Source of the DNA: CAVTLG01 sp963735495
GTDB taxonomy: Bacteria > Chloroflexota > Ktedonobacteria > Ktedonobacterales > Ktedonobacteraceae
Length of the DNA stretch: 64,000 nucleotides
Reading direction: 5' to 3'
Assembly: GCA_963735495.1 (NCBI GenBank)
Contig: CAVTLG010000009.1
Coordinates: forward strand, 186,001 to 250,000
Shown here one piece after another: positions 17,160-26,425 of the stretch (position 1 is its first letter; each line of letters begins with the position of its first letter). The notes below the pieces were generated by a model, which was given only the letters and a program-made list of their open reading frames with translations, was not told where the DNA came from and did no database searches. Both the position numbers and the translations under genes were made by a program.

Positions 17160-18626
17160 GTGTGCGTTATGGACGGCCCTGGCTTAGCTAGCTTAGCCGC
17201 CACTCTTGATTTTCATGTTCCACAATTGGATGGAGAAGCCTGGTTACAACTTATCGTTATGCTTGTGAGCCTGTTTCTCTGTACCTTTGCATCTGCCGCT
17301 GAAACTGCCCTGACCTCGATCAGTCGCATCAAGCTGAAAAACCTCGTGGAGGAAGGGGATCAGCAAGCCGCAAAGATTGAACAACTCCTGGCAGAACCCA
17401 ATGTATTTCTCTCCACGATCCTGGTCGTGAATAGCGTCGCGGTGATCGTCGCCTCAAGTATGGCGACCGTGCTGGCGCTACGCTTCTCAGCGGACTGGGG
17501 TGAATTGATCTCTACCGTTCTGATCTCCCTGGTGGTCCTGATCTTCTGTGAGATTACCCCTAAAACCGCCGCCGTGCAAAACCCATTGCGCTGGGCACGT
17601 GCTCTGGTGGGTCCCGTGCGCGGGACCGCCTGGGTGCTGAGTCCCATCGTCGGAGCGCTCGGCGTGATCACATCTGTGTTTGTACGTATGATGGGCGGAC
17701 AGATAAAGCATCGCGGCCCCTTCATCACCGAGGAAGAGCTACGCTTGCTGGTAACGGTGGGCGAAGAAGAAGGCGTACTCGAAGAAGAAGAGACAGAAAT
17801 GATTCGCAGCATCTTCGAGTTCGCCGATACTACGGCGCGCGAGGTGATGGTACCACGCATCGATATGGTCACGCTATCCAGCATAGCGACCGTCACAGAG
17901 GCGGTGGACGTTGCCCTGCAGGGCGGTTTCTCGCGTATCCCTGTGTATGAGGAGAGCGTTGGCGTCGACGAAATCATCGGTATCCTCTATACAAAAGATA
18001 TGCTGAGGCAGATGCGCGAGAACCATGATAGCTTGCCCATTCGCGGGCTGGTACGTCCGGCGTACTTTGTGCCCGAAACGAAAAAGCTGGACGACTTGCT
18101 GCGCGAGATTCGCCAGAACCGTATCCATATGGTCATGGTTGTCGACGAATATGGTTCGATAGCCGGATTGGTCACGATAGAAGATCTCGTCGAGGAGATT
18201 GTGGGAGACATCAAGGACGAATATGACCGTGAAGAGAATTTATACGAGAAAATAAATGACAATGAATATGTGTTTGATGCAAAAATAAGTATCTACGATT
18301 TTAATGAACTGATGGAGATGCATCTGGATGATACCGATTATGAGACATTAGGTGGCTTTGTCTATGCGCAACTGGATAAGATTCCGAGTCCCGGCGATAC
18401 CATCATCTATGAGCGTATGACCTTCACTGTACTGGCAACACGTGGACGGCGTATTACGAAGATTCGCGTGTTACGTAAACAGGAGCAGGCGGTAACGCAA
18501 CAAACGGATGGCAACAAGGATCTCCTGCTCTTGCCATCCCCCGAAGCGCGCGAGGCACATTCTGCACAGCAAGATGCTAACCAGCCATCTGAGCAACCTT
18601 CGAACTATAAGTATAGGGGAGCTTGA
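17160..18626 (+). CDS. HlyC/CorC family membrane protein with CNNM and CBS domains
   Basis: GTG 17160 directly follows the glmU stop; ATG 17169 after AGGTG is an equally good start. The protein has about 488 residues. Order: a DUF21/CNNM membrane domain (about 25-200; TFASAAETALTSISRIKLKN is its signature), two CBS domains (about 215-345; REVMVPRIDMV and VDEYGSIAGLVTIEDLVEEI) and the C-terminal CorC domain (EYVFDAKISIYDFNELM, then YETLGGFVYAQL). Members act in Mg2+ or other divalent metal efflux. The tail after about 440 is Gln/Glu-rich and probably disordered. HMG-CoA lyase follows 3 nt after the stop, suggesting cotranscription. Confidence 0.9.
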   Translation: MCVMDGPGLASLAATLDFHVPQLDGEAWLQLIVMLVSLFLCTFASAAETALTSISRIKLKNLVEEGDQQAAKIEQLLAEPNVFLSTILVVNSVAVIVASSMATVLALRFSADWGELISTVLISLVVLIFCEITPKTAAVQNPLRWARALVGPVRGTAWVLSPIVGALGVITSVFVRMMGGQIKHRGPFITEEELRLLVTVGEEEGVLEEEETEMIRSIFEFADTTAREVMVPRIDMVTLSSIATVTEAVDVALQGGFSRIPVYEESVGVDEIIGILYTKDMLRQMRENHDSLPIRGLVRPAYFVPETKKLDDLLREIRQNRIHMVMVVDEYGSIAGLVTIEDLVEEIVGDIKDEYDREENLYEKINDNEYVFDAKISIYDFNELMEMHLDDTDYETLGGFVYAQLDKIPSPGDTIIYERMTFTVLATRGRRITKIRVLRKQEQAVTQQTDGNKDLLLLPSPEAREAHSAQQDANQPSEQPSNYKYRGA

Positions 18627-18629
18627 GCG

Positions 18630-19553
18630 ATGGTTATTGCAAACATGAGCCTGCCTGCCGCTGTGCGCGTTGTCGAAGTTGGTCCACGGGATGGTTTGCA
18701 GAATGAAAAAGGACTGGTTCCTACTGAGCAGAAGATAGGCTTTATCCAACTGCTGGCCGAGGCTGGACTGCCGGTCGTCGAGGCCACATCGTTCGTCAGT
18801 CCACGTGCTATTCCGCAGTTGAGTGATGCCGGCGCAGTCATGAGTGGCCTGGAGCGCCTGGCGACGACCGCGTATCCTGTGCTGGTACCGAATGTGAAAG
18901 GCATGCAACGCGCTCTGGCGGCTGGTGTACGCTCCATCGCTGTTTTCACCGCTGCCAGTGAGAGTTTCACACGCCACAATATCAACGCGACCATCGCTGA
19001 AAGCCTGGCGAATTTTCAGCCCGTGATGGCGTTAGCTCGACAGGAAAAGATAGCGGTGCGCGGCTATATTTCCACCGTTTTTGGCTGTCCCTACGAGGGA
19101 AACGTTGATCCGCGCCAGGTCCTTTCCGTGGCCCGTGCCCTGCTGGAAATGGGCGTGGAAGAACTTTCTTTAGGTGATACAATCGGCGTGGCGACCCCGA
19201 ACCAGGTGGTGGATGTGCTCAATCTCTTGCTGACAGACGGTCAGATGATCGTAGATCAACTGGCGGTGCACTTCCATGATACACGCGGGACAGCATTGGC
19301 GAATGTACTGATGGCGTTACAGATGGGCGTACACACCATTGACTCGTCCGCTGGAGGTCTGGGTGGTTGTCCCTATGCTCCAGGGGCGGCTGGCAATCTG
19401 GCAACCGAAGACCTGCTCTATATGCTGCATGGTATGGGCATCAAGACCGGCGTGGACCTGGCAAAAGTCGTGGCGGCTACGCGCAGTATCGCTCCCTACC
19501 TGGATCATGTACCCACAAGTAAGTATTACCAGGCCGCATGTGCTGTAGAGTGA
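18630..19553 (+). CDS. Hydroxymethylglutaryl-CoA lyase
   Basis: A 307-residue TIM-barrel protein of usual size. Hallmarks are VEVGPRDGLQNEKG near the N-terminus, the metal-binding HFHDTRGTALAN segment and GGLGGCPYAPGAAGN with the catalytic Cys. It cleaves HMG-CoA to acetyl-CoA and acetoacetate, the last step of leucine catabolism, and completes the pathway encoded at 1-3907. Its placement behind a CorC-type gene, 3 nt away, rather than with the other leucine genes is unusual. The start could be the ATG at 18630 or the M at codon 6. Confidence 0.94.
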   Translation: MVIANMSLPAAVRVVEVGPRDGLQNEKGLVPTEQKIGFIQLLAEAGLPVVEATSFVSPRAIPQLSDAGAVMSGLERLATTAYPVLVPNVKGMQRALAAGVRSIAVFTAASESFTRHNINATIAESLANFQPVMALARQEKIAVRGYISTVFGCPYEGNVDPRQVLSVARALLEMGVEELSLGDTIGVATPNQVVDVLNLLLTDGQMIVDQLAVHFHDTRGTALANVLMALQMGVHTIDSSAGGLGGCPYAPGAAGNLATEDLLYMLHGMGIKTGVDLAKVVAATRSIAPYLDHVPTSKYYQAACAVE

Positions 19554-19581
19554 AATAGGGTTAAAATTTATTATATCAATC

Positions 19582-19740
19582 TTCAAACAATTCGCCACGG
19601 ATCGTCGAACACCCAAGAACAGACACATCCTCTCGCCTGTGCAGGGCGATGAGTTGGCAGCGCTCTACCGGGAAGTAGAGAGGATCTCTGACTTCTTGCC
19701 TTCGCCAGAAGAGGTGAAACACATCAGAAAGGAATCCTGA
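19582..19740 (+). pseudogene. Possible gene remnant, about 53 codons without a start
   Basis: The frame ending in TGA at 19740 reads like coding sequence: RRTPKNRHILSPVQGDELAA, then LYREVERISDFLPSPEEVKH. It has no usable start codon, only ATA/ATC upstream. Its stop nearly touches the ATG of the next gene (TGATATG). It could be the C-terminus of a lost gene or a start-codon error. I do not recognise the family. Confidence 0.3.
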
Positions 19741-19741
19741 T

Positions 19742-20251
19742 ATGCGAGAGAGAAGCTGTTCTCCTGCTCTGAGCCTGCCAGAGATTCAGCCATTGCTGGC
19801 CAATGCAGACTATATCGATGTCAAGACTGTGACTGGGACTGTTGATCTGCGGACGTTTATCGCTGGTTTCTTCAACTACCATCCTGCGTGGCTGATATCT
19901 CTGTTTGCTGTCCGTGCTGTTTTTGTGCGTTTTCTGGGGATGCGGCAGAAGCATATGGGCTCTGGCGCCTTCCTCACGCCGGAAAGGGTGCCGATGCAGA
20001 TTGGGAAGCGTGTGGGCTTCTTTACGGTCTGCATGGCAGAAGAAGGACACTACTGGTTTGCTTACAACAGTGATAAGCATCTCAAGGGTACCCTGGGCGT
20101 GGTAGTAGAACCATTGACAGATCAACACAAGCGCTTCCATGTGGTCACCATTGTCCATTATCACAACTGGGCTGGTCCAGTCTACTTTCAGGTCATCAGG
20201 CCGTTCCATCACCTGGTCGTTACTCGTATGGCGCAAGCGGGCAGAAAATAG
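19742..20251 (+). CDS. DUF2867-like protein, function unknown
   Basis: A 169-residue protein with AAAGGAATCCTG before ATG 19742. The pattern DVKTVTGTVDLRTFIAGFF, then GKRVGFFTVCMAEEGHYWFA, NSDKHLKGTLGVVVEP and VVTIVHYHNWAGPVYFQVIRPFHH matches the DUF2867 family as I recall it. That family is often found beside or fused to SDR-type oxidoreductases and has a predicted alpha/beta fold. No catalytic residues are established. It converges on the MarR-GNAT gene with 34 nt between the stops. Confidence 0.7.
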   Translation: MRERSCSPALSLPEIQPLLANADYIDVKTVTGTVDLRTFIAGFFNYHPAWLISLFAVRAVFVRFLGMRQKHMGSGAFLTPERVPMQIGKRVGFFTVCMAEEGHYWFAYNSDKHLKGTLGVVVEPLTDQHKRFHVVTIVHYHNWAGPVYFQVIRPFHHLVVTRMAQAGRK

Positions 20252-20285
20252 AGCGCCATCCAGTCTATTCGGCGAACGACGAAAG

Positions 20286-21215
20286 TTACAGGCGTAGCTC
20301 CCACGTTTCCCCCATGAGATCGTGATCGAAGCTGTGGTGTGCTTCCTGGGCGACTAGCTGGAAGCCTGTTTTCTGGTAGATGTGTCGCGCTTCTACAAGG
20401 ACGCTATTGGTCCAGAGCACAAGTTTTTGATAACCTCGCCGTCGTGCGAAGCGGATACATTCTTCGACGAGACGCGTACCGAGACCAAGTCCGCGTGCCC
20501 GTGGCTCAACTAAGAGTAGTCGCAGCTTGGCATCCGTGGCGTTGGCCTGGACGACAAAGACAGAACCAACGATCTCACCGTTCATCTCAGCAATCCAGCA
20601 ACGTTCACGTTCAGGATGGTAGTGGTTGATGAAGTCCGCGACGATCTGGGCCACTAACGCTTCAAAATGAGCATCCCAGCCGTACTCTTCCGTATACAGG
20701 ACCGCGTGACGGTGCGTGATCCAACCCATATCACCGGACTCGTGTGGTCGGAGAAAGAAAGGCTCGGAGTATTTGAGGCTCTTGTTGAAAACCTGCTGGA
20801 TGGTCTCCATGGCTTTTAGCAGACGCTGTTGATCGCCTTCGCTGAGATCATTGAGCATCTCGGCTACCTCGTCATGTGAGCGTTTGTTGAGGAGGGTAGA
20901 GGCTTGCTCGCCTTTTGGCGTGAGGTGCAGGAGGCGCTGGCGGCCATCAGTGGCTGAATGCTCTTTGGTGATCAGTTCCTGCTGTTCGAGGCGGGTAAGT
21001 ATGCGACTCAGGTAGCCGGCATCAAGTCCCAGTTCTCGGTACAGGTGGGAGGATGTCAGGTCATGACGCTGCGCCAGCTCAAATAAGATGCGAGCCTCAG
21101 TGAGCGTGTAGGGACTGTGCAGAAGCCCTTCCTGTAAGACACCAATCTGGCGTGTAAAGAAGCGGTTGAAGTGGCGAATAGTAGCAATCCTGTCTTCAGT
21201 GGTTTCGGTCGGCAT
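20286..21215 (-). CDS. MarR-type regulator fused to a GNAT acetyltransferase
   Basis: A 309-residue fusion. Residues about 10-145 form a MarR winged helix (LTEARILFELAQRHDLTSSH, recognition helix AGYLSRILTRLEQQELI, wing SATDGRQRLLHLTPKG). Residues about 155-309 form a GNAT domain with the acetyl-CoA loop VEPRARGLGLGTRLVEECI. This domain order is known in bifunctional HTH/GNAT proteins. It may sense or acetylate a small molecule whose import or export is handled by the divergent-region MFS transporter. The AT-rich gap upstream (21216-21401) carries inverted copies of an ACTATATACT motif. Confidence 0.88.
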   Translation of the reverse strand: MPTETTEDRIATIRHFNRFFTRQIGVLQEGLLHSPYTLTEARILFELAQRHDLTSSHLYRELGLDAGYLSRILTRLEQQELITKEHSATDGRQRLLHLTPKGEQASTLLNKRSHDEVAEMLNDLSEGDQQRLLKAMETIQQVFNKSLKYSEPFFLRPHESGDMGWITHRHAVLYTEEYGWDAHFEALVAQIVADFINHYHPERERCWIAEMNGEIVGSVFVVQANATDAKLRLLLVEPRARGLGLGTRLVEECIRFARRRGYQKLVLWTNSVLVEARHIYQKTGFQLVAQEAHHSFDHDLMGETWELRL

Positions 21216-21245
21216 CGGATGGGTACCTCCTTTTTACTTGCTACT

Positions 21246-21378
21246 GTAAACTATATACTTGCTTTTGTCAAATATATTACGTTATTTTTCCTTCACCCTT
21301 CCCATGTCACTTTGTGGGAGGGTGATAAATGTGCAAAAAGAATTTTAGCAAAAATAATAGTATATAGTTGCTATTTAC
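21246..21378. promoter_or_regulatory. Candidate operator pair upstream of the MarR-GNAT gene
   Basis: GTAAACTATATACT (21246-21259) and its inverse-like AGTATATAGTTGCTATTTAC (21359-21378) share ACTATATACT in opposite orientation, in an AT-rich 186-nt gap. This is where the MarR-GNAT protein would be expected to bind. It is inferred only from position and symmetry. Confidence 0.4.
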
Positions 21379-21401
21379 TTCTCACTGCCCAGATCAGTAG
21401 G

Positions 21402-22631
21402 TTATCTCGGTCGCAGGCGTAGTGCCACCAGCCCTCCACTGCACACAAGCACCAGACAGAAGATGACCGCCCAGGCTGGTTTCCCTGTACTGAGCAGGAA
21501 GCCGAACAACCAACTACAGAATATCGTGCTGATCCTGGTGGTAAAAAGTAGGATACCGGCAACTGCGCCTGGCGATTTGTCCACTCGCTCACTCCCAATA
21601 GTGAGAAAGGTGGAAAAAGTGGGCGATAAGCCCATACTGGCCAGGGCAATAGTCATCGTCGCCACAAGCGTGGTAGGGCTGAGCAGCAGCGCGACTAACC
21701 CGCAGAGTGTCATCCCTACTGCGAGCAGAATCAGACGCCATGAACCTATACGTACAATCAAAAGCGCCGCTCCCAGGCTGCCTAAAGTAGAGAGTGCCAA
21801 TATCAGGCTACTGAGCGCAGCAGCACTGGCCGGAGTTTGTCCATAGGCCACATGCAGATAAGCTGGGGTCCAGGTCTGCACACTTGCATAGATGCCAGAT
21901 ATACACGCCACCGCAACAATGACTGGTACCAGTGCTGCCAGCAGGGACATTGTGCTCTGCCGTGGAGCATCCTCGTGCTGATGGGCCACTTTCACTTCTA
22001 CTAGATACTTCCGTGGCACGGCAGGCAGTGCGAGCATCGCCACAAGGGTGAAACAGATAGTGAAGAGAAATAGAGGGAGTGGGTCGTTGTGGAAAAGCGT
22101 TAGCAGGCCAGCATCAATGAGCGCAATGACCACGCCAGCCAGCAGATAGAGCACCTGGACCAGATTGAGTGCCATGCCCCGTCTCTGCGCAAACATGCTG
22201 ATGATGAGTCCGTTGCTAGCCGCATCGATGGTCCCACCGCCAATACCTGCGACCCCCGCGCCGATGAGTAGCACGAGCTGCGGCGCAACGTGCAGGCGCA
22301 AGCTCAGGCAGATAGTTGTGAGACCTGTGAGAATGATCAGCGCTGCCACAAAGAGGACAAGGCGCAATCCATAGCGATCAAGCAGCGCACCACCAATGAG
22401 CGCCCCTGGAGGATAGCCGGTTGACCAGGCGACATAGAGTAAGCCCGCAGCGGCAAGTGAGATATGCAGTCGGGTCGAAAGTGGCGTGATGATCGGTCCC
22501 CAGCCATTATTGACGAAGGCAAAGGCCAGGAAAAAGAGGCCAGCCGCGAAGATCATATAGACAACCCGTCGCCGACCGCTCTGCATACTTGTCTGTTGTT
22601 GTATGTGAATATCGGTACCTCCAGGCAACAT
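21402..22631 (-). CDS. MFS transporter
   Basis: A 409-residue protein with about twelve hydrophobic segments. The first is preceded by a short hydrophilic N-terminus, and the loop after helix 2 (GALLDRYGLR) carries the MFS motif A pattern. The second half repeats the layout (LSTLGSLGAALLIVRIGSWR). It would import or export a small molecule. ATG 22631 has no clear ribosome binding site; GGAGGT occurs 12 nt inside the frame, and ATG at 22586 is an alternative start. The gene lies upstream of and on the same strand as the MarR-GNAT gene. Confidence 0.88.
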   Translation of the reverse strand: MLPGGTDIHIQQQTSMQSGRRRVVYMIFAAGLFFLAFAFVNNGWGPIITPLSTRLHISLAAAGLLYVAWSTGYPPGALIGGALLDRYGLRLVLFVAALIILTGLTTICLSLRLHVAPQLVLLIGAGVAGIGGGTIDAASNGLIISMFAQRRGMALNLVQVLYLLAGVVIALIDAGLLTLFHNDPLPLFLFTICFTLVAMLALPAVPRKYLVEVKVAHQHEDAPRQSTMSLLAALVPVIVAVACISGIYASVQTWTPAYLHVAYGQTPASAAALSSLILALSTLGSLGAALLIVRIGSWRLILLAVGMTLCGLVALLLSPTTLVATMTIALASMGLSPTFSTFLTIGSERVDKSPGAVAGILLFTTRISTIFCSWLFGFLLSTGKPAWAVIFCLVLVCSGGLVALRLRPR

Positions 22632-22747
22632 CTACAGACCACGAAACCTCTATTTGCCTGTGCTGCTTTTATTATATCTGCTTAGCATGTTAAGGGTCAA
22701 ATAGAAAACCGCATGAGTATAGCCAAAAAAGTTCTTGCCAAAAGGTC

Positions 22748-22776
22748 TTGACAAAGCAATGGAAGTGGAGTAGTAT
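22748..22776 (+). promoter_or_regulatory. Promoter of the 5S rRNA gene
   Basis: TTGACA (22748-22753), a 17-nt spacer and TAGTAT (22771-22776) lie about 36 nt before the 5S gene. Boxes and spacing are identical to the tRNA-Gln promoter at 15470. Confidence 0.8.
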
Positions 22777-22812
22777 AACCCCTGTAAAGAAAAGCCGCCT
22801 GTCTGTGCAGGT

Positions 22813-22924
<112 letters not shown>

Positions 22925-22932
<8 letters not shown>

Positions 22933-22958
22933 ACCCGCCCACCTCAGACGGCTTTTTT
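22925..22958 (+). terminator. Terminator of the 5S rRNA gene
   Basis: GCCGTCT (22925-22931) and AGACGGC (22946-22952) form a 7-bp stem followed by six T residues. The left arm overlaps the 3' end of the 5S gene. Confidence 0.85.
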
Positions 22959-22989
22959 GTGCTCACTCGTAGCTTGTCGGAGAGAACGG

Positions 22990-23036
22990 AGCAGAGATCG
23001 CCTTGCCAATCGGAAGAAGAACGCGGCCAGCCTTTC
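22990..23036. repeat. Fragment of palindromic repeat family 2
   Basis: CTTGCCAATCGGAAGAAGAA then CGCGGCCAG matches the inner part of the 9253 copy (GTTGCCAAGCGGAATAAGAA then CGCGGCGGC). Only this inner piece is present, with neither terminus. Confidence 0.55.
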
Positions 23037-23040
23037 ATTT

Positions 23041-24450
23041 CTACTCCCCCTTCCAGATATCTATATCTTGCCCCACCACCATCACATACTTCCCATCTGG
23101 CGACCAGACCGGTCTGCCGGTCGTTCCGCTGTTGCCAAATAGGCCCCCGCCATCGTACTTTGCTCTCTGTCTGCCGCTCAACGCATCCAACACAGCAAGG
23201 GTGCTACTTCTTGACGAAAAGCCGGTCCCATGCTGGACAACATCAACAAGAGCCACATGAGTGCCATCCGGTGACCAGGCCAGCGAGTCCAAGTTTCCTT
23301 GGGTCGTGTACGTTGTTATCCTATTGCCTGTCTCCACATTATAGACTTTATTTCCCAGCACAAGATATTTCCCATCCGGCGACCAGGCTCTGAGAGGCGT
23401 CTCAAATATAGTTGGCTTGAATGTCTACACCTTCTTTTCGGCGAGAGCATCCCAGATCTCATAGGTCGTTTTCGCTCCATCTTGTAAAATGAGAGCCACT
23501 GTTTTGCTATCAGGTGCCCAGACGATCTCGGCAAAATACAGTTGACTCTCGGCATACAGGGTAGCGATCTTCTTGAGTGGTGCAATATTCCAGATCTCTA
23601 TCGTTCGATAGTCATTTCCATTTGTCGTATCCTGAGCAAGCCACTGAATAGCCAGCTTTTCGTGATCAGGTGCCCAGGCGAGCCCTCGCACCTGGCTAGC
23701 AGGACGTTGACTTTCAGCGTTCAGCGTTGCGATCTTGTTGCCTGTCGTAATCTCCCAGATTGCCAGCATGCCCTGATCCTGCTCATTTACCGCCGCCAGA
23801 TAGCGTTCATTTAAGGTCCATTGTTGCACCAGGGGCCGGTCAGTTCCAGTTCCCTGTGCATTGACTGTGACGGGTTCCATCACTGGAATGCTACGCACCC
23901 GTTGTCCAGTTGTTGCGTCCCAGACCTGCACCATCTCGATAATGTGGCTTCCGGCAGCCAGAACCATACTGTGATCCGACCCAATAAAAGCCAGCACATA
24001 TTTCTCATCCGCAGACCAGAGCACGTCCAGGGGAAACACCCCTTGTACGGGATGCTCCACCCGACAGGTTTGCAGCGTCTTTCCCGTCGTCGCATCCCAG
24101 ACTTGCACCGTGCCGCCATCCAACCAACCGGCTGAAGCGACCTGCGACCCATCCGGTGACCAGACAGCGTCTAAGGTCGTCGTACCCTGTCCAGAATAGG
24201 AGAGAAGATGTGGATCGGCCTGCTTCTGATAGGTCAGATAGGCCGTCACGGCACCCACGGGCAGAGCAGTAATCCCCACCAGCGCCAGGATAGCTGTCCT
24301 TCGCGACATCTGCCGCCGTGGGAGCTCTTGCTGCTTGACTAGTGGCATTGGTACCTGAACAGGTAGAGGTTGGCCGCACACATGGCAACACTCCTGGCCC
24401 GGATCATTCGTGGCGCTGCACTTGCCACAGTACACGTAAAGAGATGACAT
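23041..24450 (-). pseudogene. Zinc-ribbon, membrane-anchored beta-propeller (WD40-like) protein, broken by an internal TAG
   Basis: The 470-codon frame from 24450 to 23041 is continuous except for TAG at 23427-23425 (codon 342). The N-terminus has a zinc ribbon (YCGKCSATNDPGQECCHVCG, four Cys). A membrane helix follows (TAILALVGITALPVGAVTAY). The rest is a propeller with repeated WSPDG and VWDATTG motifs. After the stop the same frame continues as TFKPTIFETPLRAWSPDGKY and completes two more blades. A single change from TTG or CAG to TAG would explain it. The truncated product would lack about a quarter of the propeller, so it is probably inactive unless the stop is read through or is an error. 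Confidence 0.8.
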
Positions 24451-24953
24451 CGCCTTGTTCTCCTCTTCTCGCGCAGATTCTCTATGAGAGATACGTTACC
24501 GCAAAGCTCAAATCTCACGTTCTGGCACTATGCACCTTCTCCTCAGGTTTGCCGCTCTTGCTACCTATTTGGTAAGAGGCTATGATCCCTGGTGGTATGC
24601 CTGGATCGTCAACGCATGGCCAACAGCATGCACTAAGCTAGTTCAAGGGGGAGACACAGGCTGATGACTCGGAGAGCAACATACCCATAATGGTACACAG
24701 GCACAGATATCAGGTAAGAGAAGAAAGCACATACCCATCACACGGGAGGAAGGAACAAACCATAAAAGGGCGGGAGAAGGCCAATGGCAGAGTAGCAAAA
24801 ACGGTCGTTTGGGGACTCAGCTATATCGGGTTTCGGGAAGTCTGGCGATGCTTCTCAAAGCTGAGACCCTGCTTGTAAATTTGGAAAATAAGCGACTGAT
24901 GACCATTCTGGGGACTTATCGGTTATTTGTGTTTACGCTATGGAGGACCGGGG
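24451..24953. other. Intergenic region, no gene supported
   Basis: Short frames exist but lack ribosome binding sites and family features. Its first part is the 5' region of the propeller gene on the minus strand. I see no tRNA, repeat or strong terminator here. Confidence 0.5.
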
Positions 24954-25058
24954 TCTGCGGGCGGAATCTGCATAATTCTATGGACCGTCGCAGGTCCAGA
25001 AATCTTTCCTCCTGGCTGCTTGTTCGCCAGGATACCTCATGCAGATTCCGCCCGCAGA
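24954..25058. other. Large branched hairpin, possible structured RNA or mobile-element palindrome
   Basis: A perfect 20-bp stem pairs TCTGCGGGCGGAATCTGCAT (24954-24973) with ATGCAGATTCCGCCCGCAGA (25039-25058). Inside are two smaller hairpins: GGACC-GTCGCA-GGTCC and CCTGGC-TGCTTGTT-CGCCAGG. The whole can fold as a three-way junction of about 105 nt on either strand. No T-run follows, so it is not a simple terminator. It lies about 225 nt outside the putative end of the decayed transposon. Confidence 0.6.
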
Positions 25059-25281
25059 ATCTTGGGATTCACAATCAGGAAGGTGAGTACACCTGATGGA
25101 TGAAAGGTGACGATGGAGCAGATTGCACCTGATAACCTGAGTCAGCAGTGACCTGTACAATATGTTTCAAGATGAAAAGAGCGGTGGGAATGCGAGGACC
25201 CGCAAAATCACTGGGATAGGGCTGGTATGGAACCGTCGTTGATATACTGGTAGAATCCTGCAAAGCATAGTCAATACCGTT

Positions 25282-25540
25282 TGTCGCATTTCTTCCAAAG
25301 TCCTTTCTAAGTGTTCCACTATCTTATACCTTCGATAATTGTGATCTCTCGAACAAAATGTCGAATTTCCTCCCAGAATTCAGTTATTACCATGAAATAC
25401 CCTTAAAGTGTATATAGAAGCTGGTTGGTACTTTAAGCCTTCTGCCTCATAATTTGTCGTGTCATTTAACGAATGCTTATAGGCATTATGGTGTAAATCA
25501 CCACAAACAGTGACAGTGTTTTCATCACAATCACTGTCAC
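25282..25540. mobile_element. Putative end of a TnsB/TnsC-type transposon
   Basis: TGTCGCATTTCTTCC (25282) and TGTCGAATTTCCTCC (25359) are direct repeats. A third related site, TGTCGTGTCATTT, starts near 25456. A GTGACAGTG/CACTGTCAC palindrome spans 25510-25540. Several TGTCG-type sites pointing inward next to tnsC resemble the transposase binding arrays at Tn7/Tn5053-like ends. The outer boundary at 25282 is a guess. No matching far end or target duplication was found. Confidence 0.4.
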
Positions 25541-25549
25541 CCTCTTTGC

Positions 25550-26425
25550 TCAATTCGATCCAATAACAAGCTGCTGGCGTGCAATCTCCACAACCTCTTT
25601 GGTAATCATGCGTAACGCATTGATCTGGGCAATCCGTTCGATTTGAGCGAGCAGGCGGTGCAAGAGCCGAAAGTTCCCACTGGTCATGCGGAGAATGGCT
25701 GCAACGGCCTCCATCTCTGCCGCACTCTCTGCATGAAGTGTGAGCCCCCACTGCGCCCATTGCTGTTGTTGGACCAACTGAGCTTCTTCGGAGGAGAGAG
25801 TACGAAATTCATGGACAAAGCCCACCCGTGAGTACAGTTGACCATAGCGGGATAAACGTTTTTCCAGGCCGGGCATGCCAATCAAGACGACTCCTATCGG
25901 TTGACGGTCATAGATATCGCGGATCTGCTCCAGGGACGCCATTTTCAAGCGATCCGTTTCATCGACAATGAGCAGCTCTGTCGGGTCTGTTACTGGATGG
26001 TAGTGAACTGGTTCGTGTTTTGGCTTTGGCCTGGTTGCATCAACGAGGTGCGAGAGGGCGAGACGCACAGCTTGGACCTCTTGCCCCACGCGTTTTGGCG
26101 TATTGGTCACCGACGGAGTATACAAGACACTCCGACAATTTTGCAGTTCAGGTGAGACGTGAGAGGCATGGGCGGCGACGGTGCTGGCAATAGTTCCTTC
26201 GATATAGGGCAAGCGGGGAGTGTCATAGAAGCGTCCAGGAAAGTAGGTTTCGATCAGATCCCACCGTGCATAGTGCCAGGCGGAGAAGCTTTTTCCGACG
26301 CCAGGAGGACCGTAGCAGAGTCCGATATAGCGTGCCATTCGACAGGCATCACAAAACTCAGCAAAGCGTCGGTATTCCTTGGTATCCAGAAATGCCACCT
26401 GGGGGACCGTTCCTTCCTCACTCAT
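25550..26425 (-). CDS. TnsC/TniB/MuB-type AAA+ ATPase of a transposon
   Basis: A 291-residue ATPase. Walker A is GPPGVGKS near residue 40, Walker B is LLIVDETDRLK near residue 150, and the sensor region is VVLIGMPGLEKRLSRYGQLY. The layout matches transposition ATPases that bind target DNA and activate the transposase. The start (ATG 26425) overlaps the end of the transposase frame by 8 nt, as usual in such operons. No TniQ-like gene follows. The gene itself looks intact although its partner transposase is truncated. Confidence 0.85.
   Translation of the reverse strand: MSEEGTVPQVAFLDTKEYRRFAEFCDACRMARYIGLCYGPPGVGKSFSAWHYARWDLIETYFPGRFYDTPRLPYIEGTIASTVAAHASHVSPELQNCRSVLYTPSVTNTPKRVGQEVQAVRLALSHLVDATRPKPKHEPVHYHPVTDPTELLIVDETDRLKMASLEQIRDIYDRQPIGVVLIGMPGLEKRLSRYGQLYSRVGFVHEFRTLSSEEAQLVQQQQWAQWGLTLHAESAAEMEAVAAILRMTSGNFRLLHRLLAQIERIAQINALRMITKEVVEIARQQLVIGSN

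Noticed and set aside
24809..25096. A 95-codon plus-strand frame
   Set aside because: It runs through the 20-bp stem structure, lacks a ribosome binding site and has no recognisable features.
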